Assembly: GCF_018309085.1 (NCBI RefSeq) | Contig: NZ_CP070502.1 | Span: forward strand, 3,095,001 to 3,159,000 | Length of the DNA: 64,000 nucleotides | Reading direction: 5' to 3' | Origin: Sporosarcina sp. Marseille-Q4063 | GTDB taxonomy: Bacteria > Bacillota > Bacilli > Bacillales_A > Planococcaceae | Shown: positions 52,880 through 62,511 of the stretch, one piece after another | How the letters are laid out: every line of letters starts with the position of its first letter | Numbering within the stretch: position 1 is the first letter of the stretch | The notes under the pieces: model-generated | Databases searched by the model: none | Told to the model about the DNA's origin: nothing | Seen by the model: the letters and a program-made list of their open reading frames with translations, nothing else | Program-made: the position numbers and the translations under genes

Positions 52880-54058
52880 ATGACAAAGAAAGCAAATGTC
52901 ATTGGAGTTAGCATGGTGAAATTTGAAAAACCAGGAAGAAATGAGCCGTATGAAATGATGGCGTCGAAAGCGATCACAGGGGCTTTAGCAGATGCGGGGA
53001 TTTCCTTTTCTGATGTTCAACAGGCATATGCCAGTTATGTATATGGCGATAGTACTTGTGGTCAAACGGCCTTATACCGGGTTGGCATGACAGGGATTCC
53101 TATTATAAATGTTAATAATAATTGTTCTTCAGGATCGACAGCATTATATATGGCACGGCAAGCAGTAGAATCTGGTTCAACTGAGTGTGTTCTAGCTTTT
53201 GGATTTGAAGAAATGCAGCCAGGTGCTTTAGGTGAAAATTGGTCAGACAGGACTTCTCCATTCCAATGGATTTACAACGGTTTTAATGAATTAAATAAAG
53301 AATTACCAGAAGGTCCAGTCGCACTTAAAGTATTTGGTGCAGCTGGTTTAGAATATCTCGAAAAATACGGTGCGAATCGAGACATTTTTGGTAAAGTTGC
53401 CGTGAAATCGAGGAAACATGCGATTAACAATCCTTATTCTCTCTTTACGAATGAAATTGGATTGAATGATGTGATGAATTCCCCAGTCATCTACCCAGGA
53501 TTAAGAAGATTAATGGCTTGTCCTCCAACATGTGGAGCGGCAGCAGTCATTGTCTGCAGCGATCAGTTTGCCAAAAAACATAATATCCATAAATCAGTGC
53601 AAATTGCCGCTCAATCGATGACAACCGATTTGCCTGACACTTATGATAATAACCTTAATTTAGTTGGACGAAAAATGACAGAGAACGCAGTGAGGCAAGT
53701 GTATGAAAAAGCTGGAATTGGTCCAGAAGATGTCGATGTTGTGGAATTACATGATTGTTTTACACCGAATGAAGTGATTACTTATGAAGGCTTAGGCCTC
53801 TGTGCGGAAGGTGAAGCAGAGAAGTTTATTAATGATCAAGATAATACCTATGGTGGAAAGTTTGTCGTCAATCCCTCTGGAGGGTTGATGTCAAAGGGAC
53901 ATCCACTTGGGGCAACAGGGTTGGCTCAATGTACTGAGCTCGTATGGCATTTGCGTGGAGAAGCAGGTGAACGACAAGTAAAGAAGGCTAAAGTAGCGCT
54001 TCAGCATAATTTAGGTCTCGGCGGAGCTTGTGTTGTGACACTATATAAGCAGGTTTAG
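52880..54058 (+). CDS. SCP-x type thiolase/lipid-transfer protein
   Basis: A 392-residue thiolase-fold protein. The nucleophile is in NNNCSSGSTALY, the His/Asp motif in VVELHDCFTPNE and the second loop in GGLMSKGHPLGATG; the end reads QHNLGLGGACVVTLYK. Unlike the 25553 thiolase, no DUF35 partner gene follows. It probably carries out the thiolytic step of the pathway. It lies 27 bases after the SDR gene. Confidence 0.87.
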   Translation: MTKKANVIGVSMVKFEKPGRNEPYEMMASKAITGALADAGISFSDVQQAYASYVYGDSTCGQTALYRVGMTGIPIINVNNNCSSGSTALYMARQAVESGSTECVLAFGFEEMQPGALGENWSDRTSPFQWIYNGFNELNKELPEGPVALKVFGAAGLEYLEKYGANRDIFGKVAVKSRKHAINNPYSLFTNEIGLNDVMNSPVIYPGLRRLMACPPTCGAAAVIVCSDQFAKKHNIHKSVQIAAQSMTTDLPDTYDNNLNLVGRKMTENAVRQVYEKAGIGPEDVDVVELHDCFTPNEVITYEGLGLCAEGEAEKFINDQDNTYGGKFVVNPSGGLMSKGHPLGATGLAQCTELVWHLRGEAGERQVKKAKVALQHNLGLGGACVVTLYKQV

Positions 54059-54159
54059 TTACAAGTTTTAAGATTTTACGGTTGATAGAACACAATCTAA
54101 TGTACTTTTGGTTAATTGTAAGCAGGTTAAAACAATATATCTAAAAGGAGAAGAAGCTG

Positions 54160-55692
54160 ATGAATATTATTCAAGCTTTAGAAGTGAATGTACAGCGTCA
54201 TCCGTTAAAAGAAGCGTTACTGTATGAGGATAGACATTATAATTATGAACAATTTAATGAAAGCATCAACAGGTTAGCGCATGGCTTCATCCAACATGGG
54301 ATTCAAAAAGGAGACCATGCTGCAATGATGATGAAAAACTCTGATTACTTTGCCATCACATATTTTGCTCTTGCAAAAATAGGTGCAGTGATTGTGCCAA
54401 TGAATTTTCGACTGTTATCCAAAGAGCTTTCGTATATTATAGATAACTCCGATTCAAAACACATCATTGTAGATCCGGAATTTGAAGAGGAAATCTTAAA
54501 GGCTATAGATCAAAATTCATCTATAAAAAATTTAATTTCTGTGCCACAGGCAAAGAATAAAGCGTTTAAGTCATATAAAGATATACTTTCGGGAAATATT
54601 AAAAATCTGAATGTAGAAATTTTAGGAACAGATCATTTTCAAATTATGTATACTTCTGGAACAACGGGCTATCCCAAGGGTGCATTATTTGACAATGATC
54701 GGATTAGAAATACAACGACACAATTAATTATGACTTTGGGCTATCATCCGCAGGAAAGGTGGCTACATTTTGCTCCTCTATTTCACGGAGCACAGCTCAT
54801 GATATGTTTTGTAACACAAATTTATCTTGGCAGCTTTGGGGTGATATACCGAGAATTTAATCCAAGAACAATTTTGCAAGATATTTCTAAACATAAAATA
54901 ACATCTATGTTGGCTGTTCCGGCAATGTTTATTGCTTTTCTACAAATTCCTAAAGAAAAAGATTTTAACTTTTCAACTATTGAAAGATTGCTTTACGGCG
55001 CAGCCCCAATGTCAGAAGATGTTGTAAGAAGATGCATTGAATATTTTGGTTCGAATAACTTTCATAGTTTATGTGGTCAAACAGAATCAGGACCGGCTGG
55101 AATTGTCCTCTATCCAAAAGAACATGAACAACATGCGGGAATGTCTGGAAAAGCCTCTTTTTTCTCTACATTAGTTGATGTAGTTGACTCAGAAGGCGAT
55201 TCCGTGGAAGTGGGAGAAGTTGGAGAATTTATAATGACAGCCCCGTCCCTCATGAACGGGTATTACAAAAACCCGGAAGCTACAGCACAAACGATTAAAG
55301 ATGGATGGTTATATACAGGCGATTTAGCGATGAGAGATGAAGAAGGTTATATTCTATTAGTCGATCGCAGTAAGGATATGATTATTAGCGGTGGAGAAAA
55401 TGTTTATTCTATCGAGGTTGAAAATACAGTCGGTATGCATCCCGACGTTGTAGATGTGGCGATTATCGGAGTTCCAGATGAAAAATGGGGTGAACTTGTA
55501 ACGGCTGTTGTCGTTAAAAAGGCTGATTCTGAACTAACAGAAGAACAAGTGATTGATTTTACTAAGCAAAATCTAGCAAGTTATAAATCTCCGAAAAAAG
55601 TAATATTTGAAGATTGTTTACCGAGAAATCCATCTGGCAAGCTCATGAAATTTCAACTAAGAGAAAAATATAATGTGAAAGTTAACTCATAA
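54160..55692 (+). CDS. Acyl-CoA synthetase, AMP-forming (first of two)
   Basis: A 510-residue adenylate-forming enzyme: YTSGTTGYPKGALFD (about residue 165), LCGQTESGPAGIV, YTGDLAMRDEEGYILLVDR, the hinge SGGENVYSIEVENTVG and a C-terminal lysine in NPSGKLMK. It activates a fatty or aromatic acid for the operon. A 101-base spacer without visible terminator separates it from the thiolase gene. The next ligase gene is clearly different in sequence, so they are not a recent duplication. Confidence 0.9.
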   Translation: MNIIQALEVNVQRHPLKEALLYEDRHYNYEQFNESINRLAHGFIQHGIQKGDHAAMMMKNSDYFAITYFALAKIGAVIVPMNFRLLSKELSYIIDNSDSKHIIVDPEFEEEILKAIDQNSSIKNLISVPQAKNKAFKSYKDILSGNIKNLNVEILGTDHFQIMYTSGTTGYPKGALFDNDRIRNTTTQLIMTLGYHPQERWLHFAPLFHGAQLMICFVTQIYLGSFGVIYREFNPRTILQDISKHKITSMLAVPAMFIAFLQIPKEKDFNFSTIERLLYGAAPMSEDVVRRCIEYFGSNNFHSLCGQTESGPAGIVLYPKEHEQHAGMSGKASFFSTLVDVVDSEGDSVEVGEVGEFIMTAPSLMNGYYKNPEATAQTIKDGWLYTGDLAMRDEEGYILLVDRSKDMIISGGENVYSIEVENTVGMHPDVVDVAIIGVPDEKWGELVTAVVVKKADSELTEEQVIDFTKQNLASYKSPKKVIFEDCLPRNPSGKLMKFQLREKYNVKVNS

Positions 55693-55782
55693 AATCTGCC
55701 ATATATTATTGTCCATAGTTTCTATGAAGTAAACTTAATATTCAGTCCGGCATTTACTAATTAAATTTAATGGGAGGGTAAA

Positions 55783-57375
55783 ATGAGTATTAAAACAAAT
55801 TTATTAAAAAGATCATTAATTGGAGATAGCTTAAAAAGGTCGAGTTATCGATATCCAACGAAAACGGCATTAATTTTCTATGATTCACAAGAGCAACAAA
55901 TTACGTATACGTTCGAAGAGTTGAACAACGAAGTTAATCAAACTGCCAATTCGTTACTAGAAATGGGGATTGAAAAAGGTGATCGAATTGCTGTAATCGG
56001 GCGCAATAATTCTGAGATTGTCGTTTTATCCTATGCGCTAATAAAAATTGGGGCTTGGTACACTCCTTTGAATTTTATGTTCAATTCAGAAGAAGTTAAA
56101 CAATTGATTCAATTTTCGAAACCCCGCATGTTTTTTGTAGACAAGGAATATATCGAACTAGTTCAATCGATTGAAAGCGAATTAAGCGAGGTTGAAACAA
56201 TTTTTAGCCTTCGTACAACCGAAATTCCTTCTGGTTGGGAAGATTTTAGTCAATTGAAGAAAGGGAATGCAAATGAAGTTGAAGTAGCGATAGATGATGA
56301 AAATGTTGCTGCTCTTTTTTATACAAGCGGAACAGAGTCTGCTCCAAAAGGCGTGATGGTAAGTCATAGAAACTGTTTATATACCAATTATTCATATATG
56401 GCGGCAGGTGCGTTTCAACCAGATGATATTTTGATGCTCTCCCTTCCATTAATTCATATAGCGGGCTTTGCTTTAATGTTAAATGCACATATGGTTGGCT
56501 TAACAGTAGTTATGACAGACATACCAGTTCCATCGCGAATCGCAATGTTAATGGAAAGGCATAAAGTTACTCTCACAGCTTTGCCACCGACACTTTATTT
56601 AGCAATACTTAAAGAAGCTGATCAGCATAATTTATCTTCTCTACAAAAACTAATCACCTGGTCAAGTACAATTCCTAAAAGTATGGTGGATGGGTGGAAT
56701 GAAGCATCTCCTAAAGCAAGGTTTTTCACGATTCAAGGCTCAAGTGAAACAACAGGATCACCTCTCACGGGAAGTTGGTTTAAAACATGGGATGAAGTTC
56801 CAAACGGTGATGGAAGATATGTAGGAAGAGTATCTCATACAGGTTGCGAAATTAAGCTGATTGATGAATTGGGAAAGGAAGTTCCAGATGGGGAACCGGG
56901 TGAACAGATTGCGAGAGGACCAGTTGTTGTAAGTGGTTATTATAATGACGAAGAGGCGAATAATAGAGCGTTTCGTGACGGATGGTTCCATACGGGTGAT
57001 GTTCTAATCCGTGATCGAGATGGCAACTATTATTTTGCGGACCGAAAGAAAGACATTGTAAAAACAGGTGGAGAAAATGTATCCAGTCAAGAAGTAGAAA
57101 ACGTTCTTAGTAATCACCCTCATATTTATCAATGTGCAGTTTTCGGAATCCCTGATACACGATGGGGAGAAGCAGTAGTCGCTGCTGTTGTGCTAAAAAG
57201 TGGGGTTATATTATCCGAGGAAGAAGTCATAGACTATTGTCGTATCAGACTGTCTGGTTTCAAACTTCCAAAGTTTGTTGTATTCCGGTCCGAGTTACCT
57301 TTAACGTCTGCTGGGAAGTTATTAAAACGATCTTTAAAAGATGAATATAAAAACTTATCATTGAAAATGATTTAA
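55783..57375 (+). CDS. Acyl-CoA synthetase, AMP-forming (second of two)
   Basis: A 530-residue adenylate-forming enzyme: FYTSGTESAPKGVMVSHRN, where the usual GTTG is GTES; QGSSETTGSPLTGSW; FHTGDVLIRDRDGNYYFADR; the hinge KTGGENVSSQEVENVLS; and a C-terminal lysine in TSAGKLLK. The GTES variant of the P-loop motif is uncommon but known among fatty-acid ligases. It probably activates a different acid from the first ligase or a pathway intermediate. The start follows GGGAGGG. Confidence 0.88.
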   Translation: MSIKTNLLKRSLIGDSLKRSSYRYPTKTALIFYDSQEQQITYTFEELNNEVNQTANSLLEMGIEKGDRIAVIGRNNSEIVVLSYALIKIGAWYTPLNFMFNSEEVKQLIQFSKPRMFFVDKEYIELVQSIESELSEVETIFSLRTTEIPSGWEDFSQLKKGNANEVEVAIDDENVAALFYTSGTESAPKGVMVSHRNCLYTNYSYMAAGAFQPDDILMLSLPLIHIAGFALMLNAHMVGLTVVMTDIPVPSRIAMLMERHKVTLTALPPTLYLAILKEADQHNLSSLQKLITWSSTIPKSMVDGWNEASPKARFFTIQGSSETTGSPLTGSWFKTWDEVPNGDGRYVGRVSHTGCEIKLIDELGKEVPDGEPGEQIARGPVVVSGYYNDEEANNRAFRDGWFHTGDVLIRDRDGNYYFADRKKDIVKTGGENVSSQEVENVLSNHPHIYQCAVFGIPDTRWGEAVVAAVVLKSGVILSEEEVIDYCRIRLSGFKLPKFVVFRSELPLTSAGKLLKRSLKDEYKNLSLKMI

Positions 57376-57450
57376 TGAAATTTAGTTGCAATTACGCCGA
57401 AGCGTGATCAATCTCAATAGACAGTATAAAAATCATCATGAGGTGAAGGG

Positions 57451-57873
57451 ATGAAATTTGATGAGATAATGATTGGACAAACATTTGATAGTCGTTTTTA
57501 TAAGATAAGTAAGGAAGAAATTATGAAATTTGCATCACAATTTGATCCACAATACATGCATATCGATGAGGAAAAAGCTAGCGAGAGCATTTTTAACGGA
57601 ATCATTGCTTCAGGATTACATACCTTGAGTCTTTCTTTTAAATTGTGGACTGAGGTAAGTGCTTGGGGACAGGATGTGATTGCCGGAACAGGCATCAACA
57701 ATCTTAGATTTACGAAACCAGTATATCCTGATGACGTTTTATACATCAAAGCGAAAGTAATTGAAAAGAAAGAAAAAAAGGATTCAGGAGAAGTAACGTT
57801 ATTACTTATTACCTGTAAAAATGACGGGGTTAAAGTGTTAACAACTGAAATTTCGGCTTTAGTAGCTAAATAA
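57451..57873 (+). CDS. MaoC family dehydratase
   Basis: A 140-residue hot-dog-fold protein. The hydratase motif reads FASQFDPQYMHIDEEKA, followed by FNGIIASGLHTLSLSFKLW, the pattern of R-specific enoyl-CoA hydratases. It hydrates an enoyl-CoA to the (R)-3-hydroxyacyl-CoA. ATG 57451 follows GAGGTGAAGGG. The operon also encodes a crotonase-type hydratase, so two hydration steps of opposite stereochemistry, or two different substrates, are possible. Confidence 0.88.
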   Translation: MKFDEIMIGQTFDSRFYKISKEEIMKFASQFDPQYMHIDEEKASESIFNGIIASGLHTLSLSFKLWTEVSAWGQDVIAGTGINNLRFTKPVYPDDVLYIKAKVIEKKEKKDSGEVTLLLITCKNDGVKVLTTEISALVAK

Positions 57874-57899
57874 TGATGAGTGAGAGGGGAGTTTGACAA

Positions 57900-58706
57900 A
57901 TGGTTTATGGGGCAATTGCGAATCACGAACCAATTATATATGAAGAAAAGGGGCAAGCTGCTTGGATTTATTTGAATCGACCAACAGAGATGAATTCTCT
58001 ATCAAAAAAAATGATTACTGGGCTTATTCAAGTTCTTCAAGAAGCTGAACAAAATAATGATATCCGAGTAGTAGTGTTGTCAGGAAAAGGAAAGGCATTT
58101 TGCGCTGGTGCTGATTTAAAAGAACTTTTAGTGGATTTGAATAAAAAGCCAGATGGTGAAAAGGGTTTATTAGATTACGCCGAAGAACTTTTTCATGCAC
58201 TTAATCATTTATCCAAACCATTAATCGCTGCACTAAATGGCATTACACTTGCTGGAGGATTGGAAATTGCGATGACGGCGGATATTGTTATTGCTTCTGA
58301 AAAAGCAAAAATAGGGGATGGCCATTCCAATTTTGGGGTCCTGCCTGGTGGCGGCGGTGCTGTTAGACTGCCCCGAGAAATAGGGATAAATCGAGCGAAA
58401 TATTTGTTGCTTACGGGGGATTTTATATCTGCAAAAGAGATGAAGGATTACGGTTTCGTGAATGAGGTTATTCCTGATGATGAACTCGTTGAGGCTGTAC
58501 AAAAAATAGCAGACAAAATCTCAACAAAAAGTCCACTTGTTCTAAGAGAAATTAAAAGACTTGTAACGGACGGCTTAGAACAACCACTGGAAACTGCATT
58601 AAGGCTGGAACTATTAGCTTTAAAAAACCATACACGCTCTTATGATTTTCAGGAAGGCTTAAGTGCATTTTCAGAAAAGAGAGTACCTGATTTTAAAGGC
58701 TATTAA
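57900..58706 (+). CDS. Enoyl-CoA hydratase/isomerase family protein
   Basis: A 268-residue crotonase-fold protein: WIYLNRPTEMNSLSKKM, the first oxyanion loop VLSGKGKAFCAGADLKEL, the second GITLAGGLEIAMTADIV and the helix GDGHSNFGVLPGGGGAVRLP. The Glu in GLEIAM and the loop around GDGHSNFG suit hydration or isomerisation. It is the last gene of the sigma-54 operon and is followed within 32 bases by a repeat copy that could terminate transcription. The start follows GAGAGGGGAG. Confidence 0.9.
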   Translation: MVYGAIANHEPIIYEEKGQAAWIYLNRPTEMNSLSKKMITGLIQVLQEAEQNNDIRVVVLSGKGKAFCAGADLKELLVDLNKKPDGEKGLLDYAEELFHALNHLSKPLIAALNGITLAGGLEIAMTADIVIASEKAKIGDGHSNFGVLPGGGGAVRLPREIGINRAKYLLLTGDFISAKEMKDYGFVNEVIPDDELVEAVQKIADKISTKSPLVLREIKRLVTDGLEQPLETALRLELLALKNHTRSYDFQEGLSAFSEKRVPDFKGY

Positions 58707-58737
58707 AAATTTAGTGACGGGTACCCACTTAGTGTCG

Positions 58738-58885
58738 GGTACCTGTGCAAGACACTATTCAGACAATACACTACAATTGCATGAACAAATAAAGAAATTC
58801 ATCCAGGCTAACATTCGGATGAATTTCTTTTGTTTATTTATTCGTTAAGTTGAATTGTCATAATTGGTTCTGTGCGACTTGTACC
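58738..58885 (+). repeat. GGTACC-ended repeat with a different central stem
   Basis: It begins GGTACCTGTGCAAG and the actacaattgcat block and ends in gaattgtcataattgg, then gtgcgacttgtacc. In the middle, the usual GGGGATATCGAC stem is replaced by GAAATTCATCC / GGATGAATTTC, followed by TTTTGTTTATTTATTCG. The shape is the same and the stem sequence unrelated. It lies after the enoyl-CoA hydratase gene. Confidence 0.75.
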
Positions 58886-58933
58886 TTCTACTAGAATGAT
58901 TAGGTTAAAGATTCATTCATGCAGCTTTTTTAG

Positions 58934-60034
58934 CTATGCTCTTCCTTCCCCCTTCTCCGCAATCCACAAAGCAACCTGTAAATTCAATGCATCATCAAAT
59001 TTCCGAGGGTCATATCCTGTATCCCCAGTAAACTTGTTCAATCGATAAATTAACGTATTTCGATGCAAGTATAAGGCATCAGCAGTTTTTTGGATATTGA
59101 GGCTATTGGCGAAAAAAGCTTTTAGTGTTTTCGATCTCACTGAATTGTTGCCGTCTTTAAATATCCGACGAGAAAACCGTTTAGACAAAGTATCATCCAA
59201 TTGATAGATTAGCGATTTGACTTCGATATTTGTAAAAGAAACCAGTTCCTGGCTATCCTCACTAATTTGTAATGTAAGATCACAATCCAAATAGGATTGA
59301 TTGAACTTCTCTAGCTTATAGAAAGGGAGACTATAAGCCATCTTGAATACAATATCCGTATTCTTCATTGTTTTAAAGACACGGTGTACGCAATGGTATG
59401 CCTCATCTTCTTCGAGTCCACAAAGCGTAATGAGTATCCGATGGACATTTATAAAGCTCACAATACAATTATGGCTCCCAATCGTATCCTCTAATTTTTG
59501 GATGAGTGCTTGATTGGAAATGGAGCGTTCGGTTATTTCTATCATGATTGTTAGAAATGGTGGACTTAAGTCGAATTTCAGTAAACTAATGGCACGTTGG
59601 ATTTGAGCATAGGAAGGATTTATTTTTAGCAACTCTCCCACGATCATATCTTTCGTGTGCTGCCTCCACTCCAGTTGTGATGCGATAAATTCTTGTTTAA
59701 TCATTAATTCCGTTGTCATTTTTACGAGTTCCCCAACGTCTTTCATTTCATCCGGATTACCTGTAATGCCGATTACGCCGATGGTTTCATCTTGAAAAAC
59801 AATGGGCAGATTCACACCTGGCTGGGCGACTTCCCAGGTTTTATCTTCTTCGGCATTAATAATAAGCGTGTTGCCACTCCGAAGTACCTCAAGTGCGCCC
59901 TCATGAATTAACCCTATTCTAGATGTATCTATAGCAGCAATAATAATGCCGTCGACATCCATAATATTAATATTTCGCTGTAGGCGCAATGAAGTCTCCC
60001 TTACGATCTCGAGTGCAATCTTTGTTGTTAGCAT
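58934..60034 (-). CDS. CdaR family sugar-diacid-type transcriptional regulator
   Basis: A 366-residue protein with the N-terminal diacid recognition domain (LQRNINIMDVDGIIIAAIDT, then NLPIVFQDETIGVIGITGNP), a middle GGDEF-like region and a C-terminal PucR-type HTH (FFANSLNIQKTADALYLHRN, then YRLNKFTGDTGYDPR). CdaR activates uptake and use of glucarate, galactarate and glycerate in Enterobacteria and related genes elsewhere. ATG 60034 was chosen after GGTAGGTAG; a GTG two codons upstream is possible. It is divergent from the glycerate kinase operon and is its likely regulator. Confidence 0.9.
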   Translation of the reverse strand: MLTTKIALEIVRETSLRLQRNINIMDVDGIIIAAIDTSRIGLIHEGALEVLRSGNTLIINAEEDKTWEVAQPGVNLPIVFQDETIGVIGITGNPDEMKDVGELVKMTTELMIKQEFIASQLEWRQHTKDMIVGELLKINPSYAQIQRAISLLKFDLSPPFLTIMIEITERSISNQALIQKLEDTIGSHNCIVSFINVHRILITLCGLEEDEAYHCVHRVFKTMKNTDIVFKMAYSLPFYKLEKFNQSYLDCDLTLQISEDSQELVSFTNIEVKSLIYQLDDTLSKRFSRRIFKDGNNSVRSKTLKAFFANSLNIQKTADALYLHRNTLIYRLNKFTGDTGYDPRKFDDALNLQVALWIAEKGEGRA

Positions 60035-60158
60035 ATTCACAGAACTCTACCTACCTTTTAGTTAAAGTGACTAAGTATTGGTGTATTTTTTAGTGTATTT
60101 TTGTATTGTATAGCCATAGACAAATATCGTCAATATTCGTATGATTAACACAATGAAT

Positions 60159-60172
60159 TGAAAGCGTTTTCT
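60159..60172 (+). promoter_or_regulatory. cre site (CcpA) upstream of glycerate kinase
   Basis: TGAAAGCGTTTTCT matches every fixed position of the usual cre pattern (TGxAAxCGxTxxCx). It lies just before the GGGGG binding site of the kinase gene, so CcpA would block transcription when preferred sugars are present. Confidence 0.75.
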
Positions 60173-60184
60173 TAGGGGGATATT

Positions 60185-61348
60185 ATGAAAATTATTATTG
60201 CACCGGATTCATTTAAAGGCAGTCTGAGTGCTGTTGAAGTGGCGAATGCCATAAACAGAGGTGTTAAAAATGCTTATGCTGAGGCAGAAACGCATTTACT
60301 ACCCGTGGCAGACGGCGGAGAAGGGACGATGGAAACGTTAATTGCTGCGACTTATGGGGAAAAACGAGAAGTAGTCGTTGTTGGGCCTTTGGGAAATGAG
60401 GTAAAAGCGGCATATGGAATTCTAGGCGATGGTGAAACATGTGTCATTGAAATGGCGAGTGCTTCTGGATTGGCACTTGTACCTGAAGGAAAACTGGCAC
60501 CGTTAGACGCAACGACGTACGGAGCTGGGCAATTAATCAAGCAAGCGTTGGATGATGGATTTTCATCTTTCATTATCGCTTTAGGTGGATCTGCGACAAA
60601 TGATGGGGGCGCGGGAATGCTTCAAGCGTTGGGTTTAAAGCTTCTGGATAAGATGGGGAAAGAGGTTGGTTACGGCGGAGGCAAACTAGCGGATATTGAA
60701 AGAATCGATACGCAATATTTTGATTCAAGAATTAAGAATAGTAAGTTTCTGGTTGCGTCGGATGTACAAAATCCGTTAATTGGTTTAAATGGTGCTTCCC
60801 ATATATTTGGACCACAAAAAGGAGCCACTCCAGATGATGTGAAAATTCTTGATGAAAACATGTCTCATTGGGCGGATCAAATCGCTACCGTAACCGGGGT
60901 TTCTCTACACGATCTACCAGGTGCGGGGGCAGCCGGTGGCATCGGCGGTGCTTTTCAAGCATTCTTTCCCGCGAAAATGGAGCGGGGTGTTGATGTCGTT
61001 TTAGAATATGTTAATTTTCACGGTTATTTAAAAAACACGGATTTGGTGATTACAGGTGAAGGGCAGGTGGATTATCAGACTGCTTCTGGGAAAACACCGC
61101 TTGGCGTTGCACAGGCTGCAATGAGTGAAAATGTACCTTCAATTATTTTGGCGGGGGCCGTGGGTAAGGGGATTGAAATTCTTTATGATTACGGTGTGGT
61201 CAGCGTTCACAGCATCGTTGATAAACCGATGACCCTCTGTGAATCTATGAGCCAAGCAGCAAGTTTATTAGAAAAAAGCGCAGAACAAATTATACGTTCA
61301 TACTTTTATAGTCAGATAAAAGAACTAGAAGGAGGCAGATTGATTTGA
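60185..61348 (+). CDS. Glycerate kinase (GlxK/GarK type)
   Basis: A 387-residue type I glycerate kinase: start MKIIIAPDSFKGSLSAVEVA, VADGGEGTMETLIAATYGE, MASASGLALVP, LGGSATNDGGAGMLQALG and a C-terminal GEGQVDYQTASGKTP. It phosphorylates D-glycerate to 2-phosphoglycerate in most such enzymes. The start follows TAGGGGGATATT. It overlaps the permease gene by four bases. The position next to CdaR is the classical arrangement for sugar-diacid or glycerate use. Confidence 0.92.
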   Translation: MKIIIAPDSFKGSLSAVEVANAINRGVKNAYAEAETHLLPVADGGEGTMETLIAATYGEKREVVVVGPLGNEVKAAYGILGDGETCVIEMASASGLALVPEGKLAPLDATTYGAGQLIKQALDDGFSSFIIALGGSATNDGGAGMLQALGLKLLDKMGKEVGYGGGKLADIERIDTQYFDSRIKNSKFLVASDVQNPLIGLNGASHIFGPQKGATPDDVKILDENMSHWADQIATVTGVSLHDLPGAGAAGGIGGAFQAFFPAKMERGVDVVLEYVNFHGYLKNTDLVITGEGQVDYQTASGKTPLGVAQAAMSENVPSIILAGAVGKGIEILYDYGVVSVHSIVDKPMTLCESMSQAASLLEKSAEQIIRSYFYSQIKELEGGRLI

Positions 61349-62475
61349 AAATAAAAGAAACGATTGAAAAGGTTCCAGGTGGGTTAATGGTTGTTCCGCT
61401 ATTATTAGGTGCTACACTTAATACAATTGATCAATTGCATATTCCAATCGTCATGAAAGCCCTCAAATTTCTAGGTGCGCCGCAAACAGAAGCGGGTTAT
61501 TATGAGTTTCTAAGAATTGGCGGATTTTCACAGGAATTATTCAAAGACAGTGCTCTTGTCCTTATTGCATTATTTCTTTTTTGCGTAGGGAGTCAAATGA
61601 ATTTAAAAGTTGGTGGTCTTGCCTTAAAAAAAGGTTTTCTACTAACAAGTTCTAAATATTTGACGGGGCTTGCTGTTGGTATCGCATTCGGCATTTTCTT
61701 TGATCCGTGGCATGGCATACTTGGTCTATCTTCACTTGCGATTATTGCGGGAATGACAAACAGCAACAGTGGAATGTATGCAGCATTAACAGGTCAATAT
61801 GGAAATCGCTCTGACGTAGGTGGGTTATCGATTCTTGCGATTAATGATGGTCCTTTCTTGACGCTTTTGTCATTGGGGATTCTTGGAACCGCTTTACCAA
61901 TGATTGCGTTTATCGCTGTATTATTGCCGCTGGGCATTGGGATGTTATTAGGAAACTTGGATCCAAAAATGCGCGAATTTTTAAAGCCCGGGGAGTCGCT
62001 AACTATACCGTTTTTTGCTTTTGCGTTAGGTGCAGGCATGAACTTGGCAAATTTCCTGAATCCTACTGTATTAGCTGGGGGATTAGCGCTTGCGGTTTTA
62101 ACATTTGTTCTAACAGGTGGTGCGGGAATCCTTGTCTTTAAACTATTTAAGGAAAAGAGTTATATCGCACCGATTGCTGAAGCTTCAACAGCAGGTAATG
62201 CGGCTGCAACACCGGCAGCAATTGCGGCTGCGGCGTCTGTGGCAGTTGCCTCAGGTGCAATGACTCCGGCAGAATTTGAAGCGATACAAAATATTGTACC
62301 GATTGCTACCGCACAAATTTCCATATCAACAATTGCGACTACTTTACTATGTCCATTGGGTGTCATCTTGATGGATCGTTACCAAAGAAAAAGAGGTATT
62401 GATGGCACGAAAGAGTATATTGTTGATACACAGAAAAGAACTAAAGCGACGTTAGAAAAAACAGTAAACAGTTAA
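61345..62475 (+). CDS. 2-keto-3-deoxygluconate permease family transporter (KdgT-type)
   Basis: A 376-residue protein with about ten spans and the KDGT pattern: EKVPGGLMVVPLLLGATLN, IAGMTNSNSGMYAALTGQYG, LAINDGPFLTLLSLG and AEASTAGNAAATPAAIAAA. Members import aldonate-type acids such as 2-keto-3-deoxygluconate. TTG 61345 follows GGAGG by nine bases and overlaps the glycerate kinase stop. The next gene begins right after its stop. Given its neighbours, the substrate may be glycerate or another aldonate, not necessarily KDG. Confidence 0.88.
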   Translation: MKIKETIEKVPGGLMVVPLLLGATLNTIDQLHIPIVMKALKFLGAPQTEAGYYEFLRIGGFSQELFKDSALVLIALFLFCVGSQMNLKVGGLALKKGFLLTSSKYLTGLAVGIAFGIFFDPWHGILGLSSLAIIAGMTNSNSGMYAALTGQYGNRSDVGGLSILAINDGPFLTLLSLGILGTALPMIAFIAVLLPLGIGMLLGNLDPKMREFLKPGESLTIPFFAFALGAGMNLANFLNPTVLAGGLALAVLTFVLTGGAGILVFKLFKEKSYIAPIAEASTAGNAAATPAAIAAAASVAVASGAMTPAEFEAIQNIVPIATAQISISTIATTLLCPLGVILMDRYQRKRGIDGTKEYIVDTQKRTKATLEKTVNS

Positions 62476-62511
62476 ATGATCGTAAATAATATTGAAAAGG
62501 TGATTTTAACG

